The notes under the pieces were generated by a model, which saw only the letters and a program-made list of their open reading frames with translations, searched no databases and was not told the DNA's origin. DNA of 64,000 nt from JAWPMT01 sp964653795 (GTDB taxonomy: Bacteria > Bacteroidota > Bacteroidia > Cytophagales > Cyclobacteriaceae): positions 1 through 64,000 of the forward strand of contig CAZZHO010000003.1 of NCBI GenBank assembly GCA_964653795.1, given 5' to 3'. The translations under genes were made by a program, and so were the position numbers. Positions 1 through 8,612 of the stretch are shown here, in pieces. Within the stretch, counting starts at the first letter, position 1; each line of letters opens with the position of its first letter.

Positions 1-1
1 G

Positions 2-451
2 ATAGGTCTTACCATTTTGGTTTTAGCCTTTGCATGGTATCAGAAATTGAAACCCCGCACGGCCGAAGAAATTGCCTGTGCTTGTGAAGATGATAAGCCA
101 TCTTTTTGGCAATCGAGATCGTTTTTGAGCATTGTTACAGTATTTGCAGTGGTGATGCTTTCTTTCCCAAGTTATGCTCATGTGTTCTACCCTGAGAATG
201 AAACTGCCGTAGTTCTTACTCCTACGTCTCAGGTTCAAACGGTGAGTTTCCAAATTGAAGGCATGACTTGTAGTGGCTGTGAGGCACATGTAAAACACGC
301 AACAGCCGAAGTAGATGGAGTTATTGAAACAGTGGCTTCACATGCAGATGGAACTGCCAAAGTCGAATTTGATGCATCCAAAACGAATAAAGAGGACATC
401 ATAGCGGCCATTAAGACCACTGGCTATAAAGTTATACCTGTTGAAGAATAA
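2..451 (+). CDS. Mercuric transport protein MerTP, C-terminal part (5' truncated by window)
   Basis: The frame is open from base 2, before any start codon, so the gene begins upstream of the window. The visible N-terminal part (FAWYQKLKP, then a cysteine pair in ACACEDDKP and a hydrophobic helix near 120-180) matches the end of a MerT inner-membrane mercury transporter. From about base 240 follows a heavy-metal-associated domain with the metal motif GMTCSGCEAH, giving the MerT-MerP fusion arrangement common in Bacteroidota. The known role of the family is moving Hg(II) from periplasm to cytoplasm. The GDCCVxC gene starts 2 bp downstream, consistent with one operon. A generic HMA-domain metal importer is the alternative. 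Confidence 0.8.
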   Translation: MGLTILVLAFAWYQKLKPRTAEEIACACEDDKPSFWQSRSFLSIVTVFAVVMLSFPSYAHVFYPENETAVVLTPTSQVQTVSFQIEGMTCSGCEAHVKHATAEVDGVIETVASHADGTAKVEFDASKTNKEDIIAAIKTTGYKVIPVEE

Positions 452-453
452 TT

Positions 454-666
454 ATGGCACCAGAAGTCTTATTACAATCAGTTATTACCTGTCCGAATTG
501 TGGCCATTCCAAAGAGGAAACCATGCCTACTGATTCATGTCAATTCTTTTATCAATGTGATGGCTGCAATGAAGTGCTAAAGCCACTTGATGGAGACTGC
601 TGTGTTTATTGTTCTTATGGAACTGTAAAGTGCCCACCTATACAACAAGGAACTTGTAAATGTTAA
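454..666 (+). CDS. GDCCVxC domain-containing heavy-metal protein
   Basis: A 70-residue cytosolic protein with ten or more cysteines: an N-terminal CPNCGHSK pair, a central CDGCNEVL pair, the diagnostic GDCCVYCSYG motif, and a C-terminal CKC. The GDCCVxC family is known next to mer and other heavy-metal genes, so metal binding or transfer is inferred from its position directly after the MerTP frame (2 bp gap). The next gene starts 3 bp after its stop. ATG at 454 follows the MerTP stop. The exact biochemical role of the family is not established. Confidence 0.85.
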   Translation: MAPEVLLQSVITCPNCGHSKEETMPTDSCQFFYQCDGCNEVLKPLDGDCCVYCSYGTVKCPPIQQGTCKC

Positions 667-669
667 ATC

Positions 670-1116
670 ATGGGTGCACCTACACCTTCAAAGCCCCTGA
701 CAATTGGCAGATTACTTCGGTTGGCCTTGGGGGTTTATTTTTTGTTTGAGGTGGTACCAGTTTATCGTGATGTAGTTCTAGAAGGTGCTCTGATAAGACT
801 TGGTTGGGCGTTGGGACTCGTCCTTTTTTATTCTGGACTTCATTTCATCATCTTAAAGCTTGCCCCTAAAATCAATCCTATTTTCGGTGCGTTTTTAGCA
901 TTTGGCCCCTTTCTCGCTGTTTTCCTTCTAGGATATGGAGGGCCTGCCGCTACAGGTGCATTGACTTTCTTATCTATCTCTTTGCTCTTGGCGTCAATCA
1001 GAGGTGACTCTGGTTGTGAGGTTATGACGATTCCGGCAGTCTTTTCTGGTAAGCATACTCATTTAGCTTGTCTCCTATTCTCACCAATAGACTGGTGTGA
1101 ACGAAAATTTCAATAA
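670..1116 (+). CDS. Small membrane protein of the mercury operon
   Basis: A 148-residue protein with about four hydrophobic helices (roughly residues 18-40, 45-62, 70-90 and 93-110). A cysteine/histidine-bearing tail follows: GCEVMTIP, GKHTHLAC and a final WCERK. It begins 3 bp after the GDCCVxC stop, so it probably belongs to the same metal operon. The Cys/His residues after the last helix could contact metal ions, but this is inference. I do not recognise a named family. Downstream lies about 95 bp without a clear terminator, then a convergent minus-strand gene. Confidence 0.7.
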   Translation: MGAPTPSKPLTIGRLLRLALGVYFLFEVVPVYRDVVLEGALIRLGWALGLVLFYSGLHFIILKLAPKINPIFGAFLAFGPFLAVFLLGYGGPAATGALTFLSISLLLASIRGDSGCEVMTIPAVFSGKHTHLACLLFSPIDWCERKFQ

Positions 1117-1212
1117 TAGAATTGTTTGGTGATTATCACTTTTTACACTGGATCAATAGGCATGTTAAGGGCATAATCAGGTATTCACAAACAACCACAC
1201 ACCCTGCCACAC

Positions 1213-2004
1213 TCATCTACTAACTCGGGAAATAATCGTTTGAAGCTTACCGAGCTCCTTGGTTTTGGCTATGTCAACAATCACTTTAAGAGGTCTGCAG
1301 GAACAGTGTAGGAAACACAACCCATGATCAATTCCCGGATAATTTCTAATGAGTTCGTCTAAGACTATCGCTGCTTCAAAATCCTTGGGTTCATGCTTGT
1401 ATAACCAGTACCAATAATCATCGGAGTGGTAAGGGCAAATGGTACAACTTGAACTAGTAGGGATAGGTAAACCGTTTGACCTAAAATTTTCAATGCAGTG
1501 AATCCTTCGTATTCGCCTTTCAACGAGTGGGTAGCGATGTCGAACCCATTTCACATCCGGGTCTTTCATCCGCTGCATTTCTTCATAGCTGATTCCCAAC
1601 CAGAGTTCAACCTGCCCGCCTTTAGGTTTATCCTTTTTTATGAAGCGTCTTACCGGAAGGATTTTATAATATCCAGTGCATTGCCTGTTGAGCATTCCCT
1701 TCTTACCATTATCGGATAGGACGAAAAGCGGCATTCCGTCACAACGACTGGCTTCGCCCTTCACAAAGTCAAGGCAGTCCTCGTAGATGTTTCCAGCTGA
1801 GATCACATGAATGTTAAATTGATACCGGGAGTAAACATGGTCAATGAGCCATTCCAGGTGTCTATAAACTCCCTTTGGCTCATTGCCGACATCAGCAAAA
1901 ACGGCATAGTCCGGACGTGTTTCAAACTCGCCTCTAAGGCTTCTTAATAGCAGGTCCGTGGATTGCGTCCCGGCTCCCAATGATAAGATACAGGGCTCCT
2001 TCAT
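1213..2004 (-). CDS. PAPS reductase-like PP-loop protein
   Basis: 263 residues. The N-terminus carries a PP-loop-like motif, LSLGAGTQST (residues 8-17), corresponding to the SGGxDS nucleotide loop of phosphoadenosine phosphosulfate reductases and related ATP pyrophosphatases. A CTIC pair at 187-190 in SSSCTICPYHSDDYW resembles the C-terminal cysteine motif of the phage and mobile-element branch. That branch is thought to act in nucleotide, sulfur or DNA-modification chemistry, but its substrate is unclear. The start codon overlaps the stop of the upstream ATPase gene by 4 bp, so the two are translationally linked. It is the last gene of the long minus-strand unit. Confidence 0.7.
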   Translation of the reverse strand: MKEPCILSLGAGTQSTDLLLRSLRGEFETRPDYAVFADVGNEPKGVYRHLEWLIDHVYSRYQFNIHVISAGNIYEDCLDFVKGEASRCDGMPLFVLSDNGKKGMLNRQCTGYYKILPVRRFIKKDKPKGGQVELWLGISYEEMQRMKDPDVKWVRHRYPLVERRIRRIHCIENFRSNGLPIPTSSSCTICPYHSDDYWYWLYKHEPKDFEAAIVLDELIRNYPGIDHGLCFLHCSCRPLKVIVDIAKTKELGKLQTIISRVSR

Positions 2005-2918
2005 GCGACCTTCTCCACAAATGGGTTTTCCGGTTTGCCATCGTGATACCTGAGATAATCGCCAATCAGCTTAATGAGTGCTGCATTGCGGTCTTTATAT
2101 ACCGGACTACCACTACCAAATTTGCGTTCATTTAGCATGAGTCGCAGCTTCTTACTTTCTTCCTGATCGATGTATTTCTTTGTTGCCCGGATAAATGCTT
2201 GGCGACTACAACCACGGATTTTCTGCTCCCTCATGTTGACATACACGAAGTAGCTTTTGTGGATTTTATAGAGTCTCTCACCGATCTGGCCTTGACTAAA
2301 GGCTCTGGTTGCAGCTTCGTATTGTTCATCTATTATGAGTTGCGCAATTCGAACCAGATTGTATTTTGGTATGCGATCCTTATACCTAGTAACATCGTCA
2401 ACCTGATGGTGTAGTCTTAGCCAGGTACAGTTCTGCCATTCTGTTGTCGATATTTTAGCAATAGATTGATGGGTCAATAAAAGATCAATACCCTTATGCC
2501 TTACCGTACAAAGGGCACCGATCATGGACTGACCTTTGGCCCCGGTCATGTAGTGGTCAATGTCATCCAACACGATTAGTCCATAACCGAAGTATTTGAG
2601 GATATTCTTGACCACTCCACGCTTTTCCTCCTCATCCATTGGAATGCCTCCGGGATTGAAGGGTCTAATTCTGCGGGCTCGAATCTGCTTCAGGTTATGT
2701 ATATGATCCGGGCTGACGGTCAGGTATTCAGGGTAGTCATCGTCATTGGTGTCAAAGCATATCACCTTACGACCTCTTTTGCCAGTACTATAATTGTCTA
2801 GCAGATATCGCTTGATCTCATGCTTGTTCCGATAGGTTTTTCCAACCCCGGTTTCACCACAAACCAGGAACACCATTGGCTGGCGTTCCTGGTCCGTCAC
2901 ATGACCTACTCTACTCAC
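2001..2918 (-). CDS. P-loop ATPase, HerA/FtsK or Zot-like
   Basis: 305 residues with Walker A GETGVGKT (21-28), Walker B LIVLDDID (113-120) and a sensor-like LLLTHQS (147-153). This arrangement recalls HerA/FtsK-type DNA pumps and Zot-like proteins of phages and conjugative elements. A DNA-translocation or mobilisation role is inference. The annotated start is GTG and overlaps the upstream gene by 8 bp; an ATG 14 codons in (2876) would still leave the Walker A motif intact. The stop overlaps the PP-loop gene start by 4 bp. There is no transmembrane helix, unlike classical coupling proteins. Confidence 0.65.
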   Translation of the reverse strand: MSRVGHVTDQERQPMVFLVCGETGVGKTYRNKHEIKRYLLDNYSTGKRGRKVICFDTNDDDYPEYLTVSPDHIHNLKQIRARRIRPFNPGGIPMDEEEKRGVVKNILKYFGYGLIVLDDIDHYMTGAKGQSMIGALCTVRHKGIDLLLTHQSIAKISTTEWQNCTWLRLHHQVDDVTRYKDRIPKYNLVRIAQLIIDEQYEAATRAFSQGQIGERLYKIHKSYFVYVNMREQKIRGCSRQAFIRATKKYIDQEESKKLRLMLNERKFGSGSPVYKDRNAALIKLIGDYLRYHDGKPENPFVEKVA

Positions 2919-3756
2919 TTTGACTCTCCGTTTGTTTTGATTGTTCTTCAGCTACCTCCAGCACAGTTGTTCCCAGATGGGATTCCTCTTCATACTCCTC
3001 CTGATAATTGGAGACTGGACGCTCCTCAGAAGAATCAGTAGGATTGTCACTTGTCGCTTCTTCTTCAGAATCTACTTCCATATGATCAGTGTCATGGGTT
3101 CCCTTTTCTTCTCTTATGATGTCTAAGATCCTTTCAGTCAGCAATTCGTTTTCTGCTCTGATCTGCACGATGACCTGAGCTTTTTTGACCATGATTGAAA
3201 GTAGAACTGAAAGGAGCTGCTGTTCGGGTGTGAGCTTCTTGGCCCTTTTCTGAATTACCTGCATCAAGATAGGACGAAGGAGCGCCAGATCCTCTTCATC
3301 AAACTTGATGCGCTGGATGTTCTTTTCATTCTGCTCATCTACAATGCGGATGATATCTTCGAACTCAAAGAACTCCTTGTGCTTTCGTATGCGTATGAAA
3401 AAGCCCGCACCTACACCTATGTAGTTATTGATCGAACCCAGAATAGCATCGGCAGCCATACCAGCAGTCGACTTAGGCATATCAAATTCCTCTTGGTTCG
3501 GGGGCTCAAACTGATAGGTTGATTCTCCTCGGATATCCTGCTCTGGGGCATCCAGAGGTTCTTGTGAGTCATGCTCACCGGAACCTAGATCATCTTGTAG
3601 GTCTTCACCTGAAGGCTGTTCTGATGTTCCAGCTATATCTTTTTCTTTCACTGCCTGGTTAAGCGGTGAACTTTGCTCGTTGGGTACATCCTCCAAAGAG
3701 ACCCCTTGATCTTCCTGTTCCAGCACTTCCTGTACTTCTTGCTCTATGTCTGTCAT
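2911..3756 (-). CDS. Acidic coiled-coil protein of unknown function
   Basis: 281 residues. The first 90 and last 55 are strongly acidic and low-complexity (Glu, Gln, Ser, Asp rich), so probably disordered. The middle section (about 95-215) is helical and contains KHKEFFEFEDIIR and a Lys/Arg-rich helix. No catalytic motif is visible. It sits between the DnaA-like gene (9 bp gap) and the P-loop ATPase (8 bp overlap), which suggests a structural or adaptor partner of that ATPase. I do not recognise the family. Confidence 0.6.
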   Translation of the reverse strand: MTDIEQEVQEVLEQEDQGVSLEDVPNEQSSPLNQAVKEKDIAGTSEQPSGEDLQDDLGSGEHDSQEPLDAPEQDIRGESTYQFEPPNQEEFDMPKSTAGMAADAILGSINNYIGVGAGFFIRIRKHKEFFEFEDIIRIVDEQNEKNIQRIKFDEEDLALLRPILMQVIQKRAKKLTPEQQLLSVLLSIMVKKAQVIVQIRAENELLTERILDIIREEKGTHDTDHMEVDSEEEATSDNPTDSSEERPVSNYQEEYEEESHLGTTVLEVAEEQSKQTESQSE

Positions 3757-3765
3757 AATTGGGAT

Positions 3766-4215
3766 TTAAAATTTTGATAGGAACTCAACTGTTCGATTAT
3801 CTAGCTGCTCAAACTTGTGGATGAAGCCCTTGTAGAATTGAGGAATGGACAACATCTCATCGCACTTTTGGATGTAGTAGAGGACATTTCTTTTTGTGAG
3901 CCCAAATCGTTCACCGATCCGGGCATGACTGCAATGCGTATATTTTTTAAGCAGATAAAAACAGCCCATCCTGGCCTCACGGTATTCCGGTATTTTACTG
4001 CTATAGAACTGATCTTCCTCCAGGTCAAAAATGGCGATGGCCTGGGCAATGATGTAGGTAGTTATGAGTTTGAGTTTTTCGGATTCACTTGACTCAATTG
4101 AACTGTTTTTAATGAAGCTTGAAAGCAGCCGGATCGTTCTTGCCAATCCGATCTTTCCAACTACCTCATCAATGCTTGTTTGAAGGGTATGATAGTTCAC
4201 TTGATTAACTTCCAT
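3766..4215 (-). CDS. DnaA domain IV-like DNA-binding protein
   Basis: 149 residues. The segment from about 85 to 125 (ARMGCFYLLKKYTHCSH, then IGERFGLTKRNVLYYI) follows the pattern of the DnaA C-terminal helix-turn-helix: a helix, the IG..FG loop, then a recognition helix where DnaA has the DHSTV signature. The AAA+ domain of DnaA is absent, so this is a stand-alone DNA-binding module, as seen in several phage and plasmid accessory proteins. A role in element replication or regulation is inferred. It heads a four-gene cluster (4215 to 1213) and follows a 127-bp gap that could hold a promoter. Confidence 0.55.
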   Translation of the reverse strand: MEVNQVNYHTLQTSIDEVVGKIGLARTIRLLSSFIKNSSIESSESEKLKLITTYIIAQAIAIFDLEEDQFYSSKIPEYREARMGCFYLLKKYTHCSHARIGERFGLTKRNVLYYIQKCDEMLSIPQFYKGFIHKFEQLDNRTVEFLSKF

Positions 4216-4342
4216 CTTGCTCTTTTAAAATCATCTGAAACTCACTTGAAAGGATTACTATAAATGGAATAAAAACTTTTATAAAACTTTGATAATCAAT
4301 TAGTTACAACAGAATAAAGATAAAAATTTTTAGGGAATCCTC

Positions 4343-4705
4343 TCAATTTAGAAAGGGAGAAATATGCTCTTTGACAAGAGTGATTTTTCGGATATCATGC
4401 TGTTTATAGAATATCTGTTTTGCGCTTAAGAGGGCTTTCAACTCTGTGGCTTCTTCTATGAATTGAAACCATACCTGACCTTTACCATTTTCGTCATCAA
4501 ACCAAATGGTCACGGCATAATATTCCCATGAGAGTTTATGGGCATGGCTAAGTATGATTTTGGATGTCGGGTTAAAAACCTGGAACCTCAAACTACCATA
4601 TTGTATTGCCTTATCTTCTGTTTCGGCATGGATCAGGTACACTACGGCATCGGATTCTCCATCTTCCTTGAGAAAGAAGAAACCGACTTCGTATAATTCA
4701 CGCAC
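4343..4705 (-). CDS. Hypothetical protein
   Basis: A 120-residue soluble protein starting at GTG and overlapping the upstream gene by 8 bp. The sequence is aromatic-rich (EVGFFFLKEDGESD, SWEYYAVTIWFDDENG) and looks like a compact beta-rich fold. No motif or family is recognised. It is the last gene of the segment running from 19.2 kb before a 127-bp gap. Confidence 0.55.
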   Translation of the reverse strand: MRELYEVGFFFLKEDGESDAVVYLIHAETEDKAIQYGSLRFQVFNPTSKIILSHAHKLSWEYYAVTIWFDDENGKGQVWFQFIEEATELKALLSAKQIFYKQHDIRKITLVKEHISPFLN

Positions 4706-5426
4706 TTTTGGTTTTAAGTTCTCTCTTCAGGTTATAAGTAAAGCTGAATGGGTCTACCTTAACCAGCACCATATTACCAATACGCACGGGTTTACGGCCC
4801 AGGGTAGTTTGAAGCCCTAAGCCCCGAAGCATTTTTCTTTTGAGATTTTTGGTTCTCCCCATAGTGAAAAGTTCATTGAGGATCTTTTCATCCCCGGTAG
4901 GTTCGTTGGCCTTGGGTTTTCCAGTACTTTTCAGGATGTGTCCAACCTCATATAATGCCTTGCCCTCTGGGAACTTCTTGCTTTCCAGAGTTACACTATC
5001 AGGGGCTTTGCTATTTGCTCCTGAGGGTAGGTATTCGATGACTTGTGCGGTTTCTCCAATGAACTTGGGATTGCCTCCAGTAATTTCAACAGTATCGCCT
5101 TTCTTGAATAGTGGCTTTGGAGCCTTTTTCAATTTCTCGTTTTCCTTGGCCATGTCATCCAAAATGGCATCCAATTCGGCTTGTGGGTTTTTCTCGTTCG
5201 AGATATCATTATTGTCTAACTCTGAGCCATAAGCTTCTAAGAGGTCGTCATAGATCTCCTGATCCAATCTCTTTAGCTCTTTGTTCTTCTGATCTTTGGT
5301 ACTTCCCGACAGTCGTTCAATCACCTTTTGCATTTCGTCAAATACCTCGATCTTGTCTTTGATTCCTTCTGATAAATCCTGAACCTTCAGTTGATTGGAC
5401 TGTATAAATCGTTTGTGCTTTGTCAT
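4698..5426 (-). CDS. KOW-motif-like protein of unknown function
   Basis: 242 residues. The N-terminal half is charged and helical. The middle (about 105-165) contains FKKGDTVEITGGNPKFIG and AQVIEYLPSG, which resembles a KOW or SH3-like nucleic-acid-binding beta barrel. The C-terminus is basic (RKMLRGLG, NLKRELKTKSA). RNA or DNA binding is therefore plausible but unproven. It lies in the long minus-strand unit, 38 bp after the coiled-coil protein gene and overlapping the next gene by 8 bp. Confidence 0.55.
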   Translation of the reverse strand: MTKHKRFIQSNQLKVQDLSEGIKDKIEVFDEMQKVIERLSGSTKDQKNKELKRLDQEIYDDLLEAYGSELDNNDISNEKNPQAELDAILDDMAKENEKLKKAPKPLFKKGDTVEITGGNPKFIGETAQVIEYLPSGANSKAPDSVTLESKKFPEGKALYEVGHILKSTGKPKANEPTGDEKILNELFTMGRTKNLKRKMLRGLGLQTTLGRKPVRIGNMVLVKVDPFSFTYNLKRELKTKSA

Positions 5427-5464
5427 AATTTTGGGTGTTAAAGTTTAATTGAGAATATTAGAAC

Positions 5465-6685
5465 TCACTTGATTGCGAGCTGCTCTTTGATGAAGTCAGG
5501 TAAATGCCGCTCCAATTGTTCTTTTGAGTAGCGTTTGGTAAGGAATTCTTTGGCCTTATTTGCGTCCTGCTCAAATAGTTTTATTGCCTCTTTGAAGTCG
5601 TCCAGCATGTCCCTGGCTTCATTTTCAAGTCCCTCACTGTCCTTCCATTCTTTGCGCATCAAACTGTCGATATCCGGCATTTGATTTTTCCAGCGTTTGG
5701 CGAGTTTCTTGCGACCCTTCTTTTCTTCCTTTTCCTCTATCTCATCAAATCGTTCTTGAATGGCAGAAGCCCCTGACTTTGCTTTCACCTTGTCCATTCC
5801 CCAGGCTTCGATCAACCCGGAGTGAGCTTCCAATAGGAGGTCTTCCGTTTTTTCTAAAACTTCCGAGTCATTTTTGAATTTATCGGGTATCAGACTGGCG
5901 ATTGACAGTAATTTGTTCTTAAGCTGTGTATGTCGTGTCGGTTTCGGTTTTGGGCCTTCTGCTTCTCTTTTTTGGGCATTGTGTTCCCTTATGACCCTGC
6001 GGCAATTTTCAAGCTTAGGCTCCAGGGCTTTGAGTTGAGCGAGCAGCTCATCATTGTCCTCTTTTTTGGGTTCAACTTTTTTTGACTTGCCAGAAAGCTG
6101 TTTCTCGAACTTATCAATCAGTGTTTCAAGTTTGCTACCTATTTTCTTGTTTCTAAGGAAAATGAAATTCTCCTTAACCTCTTTGATAGTTTGGATTAGA
6201 GAGGCTCTTAGCTCTTTCTCCTCTACATCAACAGCCTCAATGAATAAGAGGTGTATAGTATCCAGTTTGTCCTCATCCTCTATATCATCAGCAAATTCCA
6301 TCAATTCCTCCAACCCTTTAATGAACACATCATATTGCTCAGATAACTCTTCGCTATCTGTTGACATCTCATCCAATTTTGTGTTAGAAGATTTTGGCTT
6401 TGTTTTCGTAGTCTTTGGTTCAGATTTTGATTCCTCACCCTTCCCGCCAGATTTGTTCCCACTGTCAGGTTTGGATGTAGACTTTTTCTCTACCGGGATT
6501 GCTTCAGGAGCGAATTTTTTCACTAGCCCGTAAAGGGCGTTCACATTGTCCTGCGTTTCCTTTCTGGCCTCTGTCTTTGATTCGGCCTGATCATAAATTT
6601 CCAGTATGCCCTTTATTTGGGCAGCCAACTTTTCATTGGGTATCTTACTTAAATCAACTTTTCTTAACTCTTCAATTTTTGCCAT
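5465..6685 (-). CDS. Lys/Glu-rich coiled-coil protein
   Basis: 406 residues, highly charged, predicted almost wholly helical, with a Lys/Ser-rich low-complexity linker at about 68-105. Several heptad-like stretches follow (ELMEFADDIEDEDKLD, RLDEIEEK-type runs). There are no cysteines, membrane segments or enzyme motifs. Its opposite strand gives a serine-rich open frame that is only a shadow of this composition. A scaffold role is a guess. It starts 5 bp before the end of the spacing to the small membrane protein upstream, so the two are probably co-transcribed. Confidence 0.6.
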   Translation of the reverse strand: MAKIEELRKVDLSKIPNEKLAAQIKGILEIYDQAESKTEARKETQDNVNALYGLVKKFAPEAIPVEKKSTSKPDSGNKSGGKGEESKSEPKTTKTKPKSSNTKLDEMSTDSEELSEQYDVFIKGLEELMEFADDIEDEDKLDTIHLLFIEAVDVEEKELRASLIQTIKEVKENFIFLRNKKIGSKLETLIDKFEKQLSGKSKKVEPKKEDNDELLAQLKALEPKLENCRRVIREHNAQKREAEGPKPKPTRHTQLKNKLLSIASLIPDKFKNDSEVLEKTEDLLLEAHSGLIEAWGMDKVKAKSGASAIQERFDEIEEKEEKKGRKKLAKRWKNQMPDIDSLMRKEWKDSEGLENEARDMLDDFKEAIKLFEQDANKAKEFLTKRYSKEQLERHLPDFIKEQLAIK

Positions 6686-6690
6686 AGTTA

Positions 6691-6930
6691 TTAGCTTGCT
6701 AATTCAACAGATTTAGATGCGAAGCTCCTTTCGAGAGCCTGGGAGAGTAGTCCGGTGGCCACAGAGGTAATGATTACTACACCAGCAGTTTTAGCCAGTT
6801 CACTTGCTGGTGGTAAGCCATAGGTAAACTTTCCAGTCTCCTGCTTTTTACCCATGTTGTAGTAGATGAGAGCTTCTGCAAGTCCTATCAGGAAACTTGC
6901 ACCGGTTATGATGATGATTCCTTTCTTCAT
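6691..6930 (-). CDS. Small two-helix membrane protein
   Basis: 79 residues with an N-terminal hydrophobic helix (IIIITGASFLIGLAEALIYY) and a second near 50-66 (GVVIITSVATGLLSQAL). The linker is short and polar. It is embedded in the long minus-strand unit: 7 bp after the 112-aa gene and 5 bp before the coiled-coil gene. The layout resembles small membrane proteins of phage or conjugation operons, but nothing identifies its function. Confidence 0.55.
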   Translation of the reverse strand: MKKGIIIITGASFLIGLAEALIYYNMGKKQETGKFTYGLPPASELAKTAGVVIITSVATGLLSQALERSFASKSVELAS

Positions 6931-6937
6931 GCTAAGT

Positions 6938-7276
6938 CTATTTTTTTGAGAGCGCTAATTCGTGCTCCAGTTCCAGCTCCAATTCCAACAATTCAATAGC
7001 ACGAGCTCTTTCACGCTCTCGAATCCTGATCAATTCTATACTTCCTTTTTTGGGTTGTTCGATCTTGATACCCTCTCTTTGGAGGAATTGAGAGAACAGT
7101 TCATCCACCTCTCTGGCTTTGTCGTTCTCAGTACTAAAGTCACCTGTGGCTGTCTTGAGTATCTCGTAGGCTTTGATGGGAATAAACTTGCTCCCTGTCA
7201 GTTTGATAATCTTCTCCTGGTGCTTGACTTTTGCATCGGCCAGCCTTTTGACATCCAGGTTTTGAATAGTGTACAT
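6938..7276 (-). CDS. Hypothetical helical protein
   Basis: 112 residues. The C-terminal third is an Arg/Glu/Leu repeat-like helix (RERERARAIELLELELELE), probably a coiled coil. The N-terminal part (LADAKVKHQEKIIKLTG) is also helical and charged. No known family. The start lies 3 bp from the end of the upstream gene, so it is part of the same transcription unit. Confidence 0.5.
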   Translation of the reverse strand: MYTIQNLDVKRLADAKVKHQEKIIKLTGSKFIPIKAYEILKTATGDFSTENDKAREVDELFSQFLQREGIKIEQPKKGSIELIRIRERERARAIELLELELELEHELALSKK

Positions 7277-7279
7277 ACG

Positions 7280-7627
7280 CTATGGTAAATGGTCAATGGC
7301 AAATTGTTGCCTGTATAATTCCGTTAGTGAATTGAAAAAGGCATTCGCCTCTTCTTGGTTGGAGTAGTAAACAGAGCATAGTTGCGGAGTGCCGTCTCTT
7401 TCAAAGCATTCAAAATGAAAGCACTGCACCGGTCGCTCAATATCTTCAATGTCAATGGCCGTCCACCGAAGGATCAAAACATCCTCGCGTAAGGGCGAAG
7501 TCATTATGCGGAAGTCTCTGCATTCTTCAGGGCATTTGCCGTTGAGCTCAATTGCCCGATCCATGATCTTTTGGATGACCTTTTTATCCAATGGGTTATT
7601 AGCTGATGAGCATTCTATAGGTTTCAT
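7280..7627 (-). CDS. Hypothetical protein
   Basis: 115 residues from the ATG at 7627; an upstream TTG at 7636 is less likely. Six cysteines occur in a compact protein (KCPEECRDF, QCFHFECFERDG). The pattern of aromatic and acidic residues suggests a small alpha/beta fold. The start lies inside the end of the upstream gene (29-bp overlap), a sign of translational coupling. Function unknown. Confidence 0.5.
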   Translation of the reverse strand: MKPIECSSANNPLDKKVIQKIMDRAIELNGKCPEECRDFRIMTSPLREDVLILRWTAIDIEDIERPVQCFHFECFERDGTPQLCSVYYSNQEEANAFFNSLTELYRQQFAIDHLP

Positions 7628-8612
7628 ATTCTTCAATTATTCGACTTACTTCTTTAGCGGCTCCGTCCAGACTGTAGCTTTGCTCGAAGACAAAGCCGCT
7701 GTCATCTATCAGTGTTTTTAGTTCTGCATACATGTGAGGGGTTGCTGACCCAAGGCTATGAGGAATTTCAAGGTTGAAGTGGTTGGCCAGCGCAATCAAG
7801 GACTTGAAGCCCTTGTACCTAAAGTGACGGGGATCACTACTGAGCAAAAGCAACTGGTTCTTATCAAGGCTTTGCTCGAATGCCTTGATTCGAACAACCG
7901 CAGCCACCATTTGCCTTGAAAAAGTGGTGCCCAGCATGATATTCACTTCTACTGGGATGCCTCTTTTCTCCAGAAATTCCACCAGCTCTCCACAGGCTAA
8001 ACCTATATACAGCAGATCATCACCCTCAACATTTGCATTGGCCCCGGCCCCAATAAACAGTCTTAAGGAAGGTAGGCTGTTGTTCCGGTTTTCGAAATGA
8101 GTAAACACCTTTTTGGTTCGGGTTTGAACATCTCCTTTGCCCAATTCGACTTTGAGTTGAGAGGCAGTTTTGGCCACTGGGTTGGACATGTCAATTTTGG
8201 GAGCCAGGAACAACCCCATAGCTGCTCTGTCAAAGGAGAAAATACCTAAGCCTCGATCATTATAATCAATCCTACTTTGGGGGATTACATTCTCTTCCAG
8301 ATGGTTCAGGTACTTGCTGAAATGCTTATCGAACCTTGATTTTAATTGAGATAGAAGGTGCATTCCCAGAAACACTGTGTGGTCCTCCAATTCTTGCAAA
8401 TGAGAAGGAGGTGGAGAACCGTACCAGGTCGTATCTCTTTGGATGAGCCGTCTGGTTTCAACAAGTAATTGATCCCAAACCTGCCGGTTGGATGGGTTTA
8501 GCCGCGTGAACTGCCCACTGACGAATTCATCGAATGAGAATACCGTTGGGAAACTCAAATAATGAAAGGTCTTGTCACCCGAGGGTTTGCTATGTCCCAA
8601 TACCCCACTCAT
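7599..8612 (-). CDS. Partner of MoxR-like ATPase, possible VWA-like protein
   Basis: 337 residues overlapping the AAA ATPase gene by 4 bp. The middle contains RLFIGAGANANVEGDDLLY (about residue 190) followed by ALVxFLE-type helices and a strand VEVNIMLGT. This resembles the alternating strands of a von Willebrand A or Rossmann-like fold, although a clean MIDAS DxSxS motif is not visible. MoxR/CobS-type ATPases are commonly encoded next to a VWA/CobT-type partner, so a metal-chelatase-like remodelling pair is the inference. A degenerate MIDAS would argue for a binding role only. Confidence 0.5.
   Translation of the reverse strand: MSGVLGHSKPSGDKTFHYLSFPTVFSFDEFVSGQFTRLNPSNRQVWDQLLVETRRLIQRDTTWYGSPPPSHLQELEDHTVFLGMHLLSQLKSRFDKHFSKYLNHLEENVIPQSRIDYNDRGLGIFSFDRAAMGLFLAPKIDMSNPVAKTASQLKVELGKGDVQTRTKKVFTHFENRNNSLPSLRLFIGAGANANVEGDDLLYIGLACGELVEFLEKRGIPVEVNIMLGTTFSRQMVAAVVRIKAFEQSLDKNQLLLLSSDPRHFRYKGFKSLIALANHFNLEIPHSLGSATPHMYAELKTLIDDSGFVFEQSYSLDGAAKEVSRIIEEYETYRMLIS

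Noticed and set aside
6054..6533. 159-codon serine-rich plus-strand frame opposite the coiled-coil gene
   Set aside because: It is the complement of Lys/Glu/Asp-rich codons; composition explains it and the minus gene fits the operon.
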